Below, in pieces: positions 58,570 through 64,000 of a stretch of DNA of 64,000 bases. The stretch's first letter is position 1, and the number at the start of each line of letters is the position of its first letter. The notes beneath the pieces are model-generated. The model saw only the letters and a program-made list of their open reading frames with translations, was not told the DNA's origin and made no database searches. A program made the translations under genes and the position numbers. Location: the NCBI GenBank assembly GCA_965229635.1, contig OZ245894.1, positions 8,184,001-8,248,000 of the forward strand. The letters are read 5' to 3'. This DNA is from BQJU01 sp965229635 (GTDB lineage Bacteria; Bacteroidota; Bacteroidia; Chitinophagales; Saprospiraceae).

Positions 58570-61539
58570 TTAATCCTGTTTCATCACCTTGGCGGAATAG
58601 ACCGCATCACGGGTGGAAATGCGCAATAAGTATACGCCTGCCGGCAAATCCGACAAGTTCACGGTATTACCTGCCTGTTGCTGACTGCGCACCAGGCGGC
58701 CGGTATTGTCGAGTACATCCACTTGCTCAGCGACTACATTCTCCAGGTAGACCAGAGAAGCTGTCGGGTTTGGATGAATGTTGATTTCAGTCTTTTCAAT
58801 CGGTGTCACGCTGCTGGGCGTCAGATTGGTGACCTCAACACAGAATTCGCCTTCTGCGCTGTAATTGGCACCGGTCCAGCCGTCAATCATCACCAGGTAG
58901 GTTACACCGGCTTCGGTCATCAGTTCCACATTGGCATTGTAAAGGCTATTTGCAAAGTCTTCATCTTCATTACAGGCTACCCCCGTAGGGTTTTCACAAT
59001 CGCCGGAATAGATGGCAATTTGGGTATCGCCATTGGTCAGGTAGTTGGTAGCTGTACACTCTACCGTCTTAATCTGGTAGGTATTCCCATCACCGATGAA
59101 AGTGTACCAGGTGGTGCGCTCCAGGGTGCCATCGTCAAAACATTCGTATCCTGCCGCCGGGTCACTATCGCTGTTGTATCCGGTATTGTCAAATAGGGCT
59201 GAGGTTTGTGGGTCGTTTGGGGTCTGACCAAACAATGCGCTGATGTCATTGGCACCGGAACAAACATTATCGGGAGGCAGGGTTTGTGTTACGGTAATCT
59301 CTCCGGTAGCGGAAGCGGTACAACCGTTACCATCAGTAAAGGTATAGGTGATGGTATGCATTCCTGCACCCGCTGCTGCCGGATCAAAATTACCATCTGT
59401 CACACCAGGGCCACTATAGGTGCCTCCCTCCGGCATTCCGCCGGTTAGCATAACTGCTGCATCACCCGCATCAAATGGACCGGGGGCGGTGAAGGTGACA
59501 GTTGGAAGCGCGGCAACAGTGATCGTCGCGGTGGCAGTGCTTTCACCACAGGCCGTACCGGTATTATAGGTGTAGGTAAGGGTAGTTCCCCCCTCGCCAG
59601 CCGCCGCCGGGTCAAAGGTAAAGGTCATGCCGTTGCCGTCATCCGTCACGCCGGTACCGCTGTACACACCACCGGCAGGACTACCACCGGTCAGGCCGGT
59701 TTGAACACCGGCATCGGTGCAGTAGGTACTTGTTGACAAGGAAATCTCAGCGGGTTGCCCCAATAACTCACCGGGCACAAAAGAAAAACAAACCGGCTCA
59801 TCAAGACACCCTCCTACCGCACGAACGTAGAATGTTTCGTCGATATAGTCAAAATAATTCCCAGTCACTTCGGAACCCACAGCATAAACATCTGCAAATT
59901 CACTCTCACATACTTCGCCCAAAAATAACCACTGCCAGGTGGTTGCTCCGTTGAGTTCGCCATCTACTGCCAGCGTAACATCGCCACTCACTCCATTTCC
60001 ACAGTCTACCAGCGTCACCCCATTGATCACCGGAGCTTCACACCCCACTACAATATCGCCGGTAGCGGAGGCGGTACAGCCGTTGCCATCGGTATAGGTG
60101 TAGGTAATGGTATGTGTTCCTTCTCCCGCTACCGCCGGGTCAAAATTGCCATCCGTTACACCGGAGCCGCTGTAAGTGCCGCCAGCAGGCATACCTCCTG
60201 TGAGCATCACCGCAGCATCGTCAGAGTTGAACGGACCGGGAGGGGTGAAGGTAACCGTAGGCAAAGCCGCAACTGTGATCGTCGCTGTGGCACTACTTTC
60301 ACCACAGGCCGTTCCGGTATTAGAGGTGTAAGTAATGGTCGTTCCTCCCTCGCCAGCCACCGCTGGATCAAAGGTAAAGGTCATGCCGTTGCCGTCATCC
60401 GTCACACCGGTACCGCTGTACACACCACCGGCAGGGCTACCACCGGTCAGGCCGGTCTGGACACCGGCATCGGTGCAGTAGGTACTTATTGACAAGGAAA
60501 TCTCAGCGGGTTGCCCCAATAACTCACTGGGCACAAAAGAAAAACAAACCGGCTCATCAAGACACCCTCCTACCGCACGAACGTAGAATGTTTCGTCGAT
60601 ATAGTCAAAATAATTCCCAGTCACTTCGGAACCCACAGCATAAACATCTGCAAATTCACTCTCACATACTTCGCCCAAAAATAACCACTGCCAGGTGGTT
60701 GCTCCGTTGAGTTCGCCATCTACTGCCAGCGTAACATCGCCACTCACTCCATTTCCACAGTCTACCAGCGTCACCCCATTGATCACCGGCAAGTCACATG
60801 CCTGTAACCCATCCGGCAAATCCTCCGGATAATTGATGCCATCATCATCACAGCAGGCCCCAAATCCAATGTCGTCTTCAGTGATCCAGTTGGAGAGGTT
60901 GGTGATATAAGCCAGGCAGTCTTCCTTGTTGTCACAATTCACATCGCCGGACAAAACGGCCACATCGGCATCCTGATCTACGGAGGTGAGGTCAATCACA
61001 AAGCCATTTAGCTCGGCGGGAATGACATTGGAGCCGTTGGAAGTATCGGTAAAAAAGGCCGCCAACCAAACCGTTGGCATGTGCACGCTACCGAGGTAGG
61101 CATAAATCTGCTGGTTAGAGCTGCCCAATGCCCACGAGCCGGTGGCACTTGCCGTCACAAACTGGGCAGTACCCACACTGGCGGTAATCGGCGCGCAGCC
61201 ATCCACCTCTTCGTGGGTGATGACATTCACAATGGTACCGGCTGGTGTCACAGCGGTATTGCTCCAGCTTACATCGCCTTCAAAGGCTTCAAAAGCAGTT
61301 CCATTGTACACATCTTCAGAAAAATAAATGGTGGTATTGGCCGGAATATCGACCAGGGCTGCAAAGGCGAAGGAGTCTTCGCAGTTGGCATCCGGATTGT
61401 CATTTTCATCGGGCAATCCATTGCCGTCACCGGCGTAGCCGACAAACATGATATCGCCGGGAGTAAGCTGAGCATTCAGCGTTTGCCAGCAAAATAGGCT
61501 CAAAAAGCCAAGTATAAAAGAAGTAAAAGTACGTTTCAT
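58570..61539 (-). CDS. Large T9SS cargo protein with duplicated HYR/PKD-like modules
   Basis: The 989-residue protein has a signal peptide (LNAQ), an N-terminal domain (about residues 25-205; LTPGDIMFVGYAGDGNG) of the kind found in Bacteroidota surface proteins, and two nearly identical blocks of 252 residues, each opening VINGVTLVDCGNGVSGDVTL and ending in GGTYSGxGVTDGNFDP and YTDGNGCTASATG modules. A jelly-roll-like domain (NVCSGANDISALFG) follows, then a type A sorting domain (INIHPNPTASLVYLENV, LSDLPAGVYLLRIS). It is likely a surface or released adhesin-type protein. Confidence 0.87.
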   Translation of the reverse strand: MKRTFTSFILGFLSLFCWQTLNAQLTPGDIMFVGYAGDGNGLPDENDNPDANCEDSFAFAALVDIPANTTIYFSEDVYNGTAFEAFEGDVSWSNTAVTPAGTIVNVITHEEVDGCAPITASVGTAQFVTASATGSWALGSSNQQIYAYLGSVHMPTVWLAAFFTDTSNGSNVIPAELNGFVIDLTSVDQDADVAVLSGDVNCDNKEDCLAYITNLSNWITEDDIGFGACCDDDGINYPEDLPDGLQACDLPVINGVTLVDCGNGVSGDVTLAVDGELNGATTWQWLFLGEVCESEFADVYAVGSEVTGNYFDYIDETFYVRAVGGCLDEPVCFSFVPSELLGQPAEISLSISTYCTDAGVQTGLTGGSPAGGVYSGTGVTDDGNGMTFTFDPAVAGEGGTTITYTSNTGTACGESSATATITVAALPTVTFTPPGPFNSDDAAVMLTGGMPAGGTYSGSGVTDGNFDPAVAGEGTHTITYTYTDGNGCTASATGDIVVGCEAPVINGVTLVDCGNGVSGDVTLAVDGELNGATTWQWLFLGEVCESEFADVYAVGSEVTGNYFDYIDETFYVRAVGGCLDEPVCFSFVPGELLGQPAEISLSTSTYCTDAGVQTGLTGGSPAGGVYSGTGVTDDGNGMTFTFDPAAAGEGGTTLTYTYNTGTACGESTATATITVAALPTVTFTAPGPFDAGDAAVMLTGGMPEGGTYSGPGVTDGNFDPAAAGAGMHTITYTFTDGNGCTASATGEITVTQTLPPDNVCSGANDISALFGQTPNDPQTSALFDNTGYNSDSDPAAGYECFDDGTLERTTWYTFIGDGNTYQIKTVECTATNYLTNGDTQIAIYSGDCENPTGVACNEDEDFANSLYNANVELMTEAGVTYLVMIDGWTGANYSAEGEFCVEVTNLTPSSVTPIEKTEINIHPNPTASLVYLENVVAEQVDVLDNTGRLVRSQQQAGNTVNLSDLPAGVYLLRISTRDAVYSAKVMKQD

Positions 61540-62014
61540 AAATAGAGGTTAGTAGATGAATAATTTAGACAATCGGGAATTGGCATAAAAGGCAGTGAAT
61601 CACCCAAGATCAATTTTAGACAATTCACTGCATCCTTTTTCTTATTAAAGCTCATTACTGTTTCAATCAGAGAAGAAAAAATTTGGGGCACTTCTCTTAG
61701 ACCATGTTTGGAGGTCAAAGTTTGACCTCCAAACATGGTCTTTAATTGGGGGGAGGAAAAAAGAAAAGTATGCGATTCAAACTAGAAGCATTTGGTTCTT
61801 TGTTTCTTGATGATTCAAAGTTGCCAAAAATATCTCTTATCCGCCATGGACAAATTCTGGGCATTACCACAAAAAAACCTTATACAAACAATCAAATCAA
61901 GCTATAAATCAATAGTTTACAACTATTTTTTACCACAAAAATTCACCCCCCAGGTTTCCTACTACAAAAATATTAGTTGCAGCAATCCCCCAATTTAGGA
62001 CTGCTGCAAAGGTC
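61540..62014. other. 475-bp gap with a 43-bp perfect palindrome
   Basis: No gene is evident. The left part is the leader of the T9SS gene, and the palindrome described next is the only clear structure. The right part is AT-rich with short A-runs. Confidence 0.4.
61699..61741. repeat. 43-bp perfect palindrome of MITE ends
   Basis: AGACCATGTTTGGAGGTCAAA (61699-61719) is the exact reverse complement of 61721-61741 around a single G. Its outer 18 bases equal the ends of the 169-bp element at 34338-34506, so this may be two element ends joined after loss of the interior. It lies in the probable leader of the T9SS gene, 160 bp before its start. Confidence 0.75.
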
Positions 62015-62905
62015 TTACTGCTTCGGCGTCTCAATATTCGCTACCGCAATCCACTGCTGGTTCCAGTTGCCGAAAGGAAATTTGGCGAAAGCCGTACCAT
62101 AACCCCCCGGACCATCCCAGTTGCCATCGGTACGGGAAGCGGTATACTTGGAATTACGCCCGTGCATCAGGGTGTAGCGCACCACATTTCCCTGTTCATC
62201 CTTGGTTACATTGGTCACCACTCCAACGTGGTAAATCTTTCCTTTACCAGCCGCTTTATCGTGCTGAAACACATCGGGATTAGACAGCAAATCTGCCGAT
62301 AGGTCGGCGTATTTTTCCTCGGTGCGACCATAAAACATGACACTACCCGGGCGAATCAAGTGGCGGCTGGCCATAGCATCCTTGACCATGTGCAGGTTGT
62401 TGTGCTTGTGGTACCAATAAGCAATCTGACGGGTATTGCGGTCTACTGAAAACTCGGGATAAATGTACTTTGACTTATCGCCCAGTGTCGAAATTTTGCG
62501 TCGAACCTGGTCCTTTACCTTGTGATAGATTCCAGAGCAATCCTGTCCCAACTCGCTCTTATAGGCCAGCTTTTGCGCCTCCAGATCAGCGGCAATATTG
62601 TCGAGCACAATGGCCATTCGGTTTTCATCCACTTCGTGGTCGGCAAGCCTGCCGGAGCCAGTGGTCGGGGTAGGCGTTGTAGGCTCCTCAGGTTCGTCAA
62701 TTGCAATGCTGGTGGTATCGACTCCCGAATCGGTCAGGGAATCCACTTGTGCAATTTCCTCCTGAACTGTGTCCTCCGCAGTTGTGGTCTCGATCTCGGC
62801 ATCAACGACTTCGGCCGTTTTATCTGTTTTTGCGTTATTAGAGCAGCTTGTCAAAACCAGCGTCAAGCTCAGTGCAAGTAAGGCGATGAGGTTTAGATTT
62901 TTCAT
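62015..62905 (-). CDS. NlpC/P60-like (CHAP-type) lipoprotein
   Basis: The ATG giving MKNLNLIALLALSLTLVLTS starts the signal peptide, with lipobox LTSCSN. The mature 296-residue protein has a long Thr/Glu/Ala-rich linker, then a globular part with the papain-like Cys in ELGQDCSGIYHKV and a His in KIYHVGVVTNV, the layout of NlpC/P60 endopeptidases that cut peptidoglycan stem peptides. The region between (YWYHKHNNLHMVKDAM; GSVMFYGRTEE) has no other signature. Identification is by the C and H motifs only, so another thiol-amidase family is possible. Confidence 0.7.
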   Translation of the reverse strand: MKNLNLIALLALSLTLVLTSCSNNAKTDKTAEVVDAEIETTTAEDTVQEEIAQVDSLTDSGVDTTSIAIDEPEEPTTPTPTTGSGRLADHEVDENRMAIVLDNIAADLEAQKLAYKSELGQDCSGIYHKVKDQVRRKISTLGDKSKYIYPEFSVDRNTRQIAYWYHKHNNLHMVKDAMASRHLIRPGSVMFYGRTEEKYADLSADLLSNPDVFQHDKAAGKGKIYHVGVVTNVTKDEQGNVVRYTLMHGRNSKYTASRTDGNWDGPGGYGTAFAKFPFGNWNQQWIAVANIETPKQ

Positions 62906-62996
62906 TTTTTTAGGTTTTAGATCTATTGTTCTTACTTCTTTCTCTGCCACATTTAGAGCGGTTGCGCAAATTTGGTTATTTGAAAAATTCAGGTGG

Positions 62997-64000
62997 TCAA
63001 TTGTCCTTCAAACACCGGATATAAACGGCATCCTTGGTGGAAGCCTTACTGGTCCAGATCCCGTTATCCTGATCCGCTATTTTAGTCATCAATGATACCT
63101 TTTTGTTTCTATTGCTTACCCACCATCCATTACGAGAACCTAGATATTGGAATGTTCCATTGGACAACCATCCACCCGGACGAGCTGAAAAACCAGCAGA
63201 GTTTGTAGCCTTTTCATTATTTGACCAATAGTCATCTCCTACCTCTCTTAGTTGGTAAGCGGCGTATGTTAATCCCGCCGCACCGGCTACAACAGTGGAA
63301 CCATTATCTAATGTTTTGTTGTACCAATGACGTAAAAGCAAATTCCATTCCTCCTGGTTTGGCACGTGCCACCCTGTCGGACAAACATTGCAATCTTTCA
63401 CTGCCGACCAATTGTAAAGTGGTCCATATTTTTCGCTATTTGCGCTTTCAGAAGAGTTGTCATGCCAATACATAGCTGGGGAGCTGGCGGAAGCACCTAT
63501 ATCTAATACTTGTAGTGCCTGGCCATCGTTACATTTTGTAACTTTCAAATTTTCCGTCATCCAGGTTTGGTCTCCTATCTCATTAATTTTGTATTCGTTG
63601 CCATCAATGTCTTTTATGGTGAGCGGATACATTTTATATTTCGCATCTTCCATGTACTTCATTCTATGGGGGATTGCCTCCCTAATGCTTTTAGCCTGTG
63701 CGTCTGTTATCCTTGACCGTCGATAGTTCAGTGCAACATATGGAACAAAGCTTTCCGCAAAATCTTCTCTTTGTGGGTAATCCGCAGCATATTCAGAAAT
63801 GGATAAAGGATCTTCTTCCTGAGCTGTGGCCCACCCCTCGGAACTGTGCTGTGTATCAGGAAAAAAAGCATGACAAGCTTCATGCACAAGCGTTTCTTCA
63901 AGGATGCCATCCCTTGCATAACCTTGTGAAACACTGCCAAGCTGAATATCCAATGCCTTTGTGCCGGAATTCCCCCCCCACACTCCGTCACCTTTCATAA
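62997..64000 (-). CDS. FISUMP-domain protein, 5' end outside window
   Basis: The frame is open to the window edge, so the visible 333 codons are probably a C-terminal part; an ATG at 63998 may be internal. The N-terminal visible part contains LVHEACHAFFPD, an HExxH-like zinc motif. The C-terminal ~200 residues are a FISUMP (Fibrobacter succinogenes major paralogous) domain: DIDGNEYKINEIGDQTWMTENLKVTKCNDG, YGPLYNWSAVKDCNVCPTGWHVPNQEEW and AVYIRCLKDN. FISUMP proteins are secreted or lipid-anchored and of unknown role. The combination with HExxH suggests a modular protease. Confidence 0.75.
   Translation of the reverse strand, partial: MKGDGVWGGNSGTKALDIQLGSVSQGYARDGILEETLVHEACHAFFPDTQHSSEGWATAQEEDPLSISEYAADYPQREDFAESFVPYVALNYRRSRITDAQAKSIREAIPHRMKYMEDAKYKMYPLTIKDIDGNEYKINEIGDQTWMTENLKVTKCNDGQALQVLDIGASASSPAMYWHDNSSESANSEKYGPLYNWSAVKDCNVCPTGWHVPNQEEWNLLLRHWYNKTLDNGSTVVAGAAGLTYAAYQLREVGDDYWSNNEKATNSAGFSARPGGWLSNGTFQYLGSRNGWWVSNRNKKVSLMTKIADQDNGIWTSKASTKDAVYIRCLKDN

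Noticed and set aside
59730..60710. Pair of nearly identical plus-strand short frames
   Set aside because: They are antisense to the two duplicated blocks of the T9SS gene, hence identical to each other.
1..64000. tRNA or rRNA genes
   Set aside because: Scanning the gaps by eye found no cloverleaf-like segment with CCA-end context and no rRNA-like sequence; a tRNAscan run would be decisive.

Overview
The window reads as chromosome from a free-living member of the Bacteroidota, most likely the Saprospirales (Lewinella-like). The grounds are two complete proteins with type IX secretion (T9SS) C-terminal sorting domains plus the remnant of a third, a PorE-like TPR/beta-propeller/OmpA protein, an outer-membrane beta-barrel receptor, a LytS/LytTR two-component pair, a DUF1800-DUF1501 pair, many Bacteroidota-typical DUFs, and starts without clear Shine-Dalgarno sequences. 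No rRNA, tRNA or CRISPR array was recognised. Family names come from reading motifs, not from database searches.

Layout. 1-0.75 kb: the 3' end of an AT-rich gene followed by an attC-like hairpin, possibly the edge of an integron cassette. 0.85-3.7 kb: a SnoaL-like lipoprotein divergent from an HxlR regulator, with a perfect inverted repeat between them, then a 545-bp tandem repeat that begins inside the end of hxlR. 4.2-11.8 kb: secreted serine hydrolase, S41 peptidase, two HExxH proteins, an orphan guanylate-kinase-like P-loop protein and small membrane proteins. 11.8-15.7 kb: DUF6624 remnant, MazEF, TfoX-like, DUF1800/DUF1501. 16-31.8 kb: PorE-like protein, TPR protein, esterases, DUF4412, a nine-repeat T9SS cargo protein, a QTMAN-like glycosyltransferase, an RsbU-type phosphatase, and TM2 and CBS proteins. 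32-33.4 kb: a DUF692/MNIO enzyme directly downstream of a 66-residue Cys-rich, signal-bearing peptide gene, the best candidate for an undescribed system (a RiPP-like copper or metal peptide). 34-39 kb: ABC permease, purine nucleoside phosphorylase and a complete insertion sequence. 39-51 kb: gpmI, an M28 peptidase, an esterase/PepSY/outer-membrane receptor operon, a two-component system and a dienelactone hydrolase. 51-64 kb: a giant coiled-coil protein, an M43 protease with LamG domains, a DUF4377 lipoprotein, a T9SS adhesin-like protein with an internal 756-bp duplication, an NlpC/P60-like lipoprotein and a partial FISUMP protein.

The intergenic DNA is unusually rich in dispersed non-coding repeats. 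They include a composite family with TTTAGAG/TTTAGGG strings and a GATGTTTGCAACATC palindrome, a roughly 300-bp element with a conserved GGGTGGG/CCCACCC hairpin (three copies, one carrying a nested 157-bp insertion), elements bounded by AGACCATGTTTGGAGGTC, and hairpins bounded by GTTCTTTGACAAAT. The insertion sequence sits inside one of these repeats and its 6-bp target duplication is visible. Functionally the window is mostly cell-envelope and extracellular biology: secretion, surface proteins, proteases and metal or organic uptake, with a few housekeeping enzymes between.
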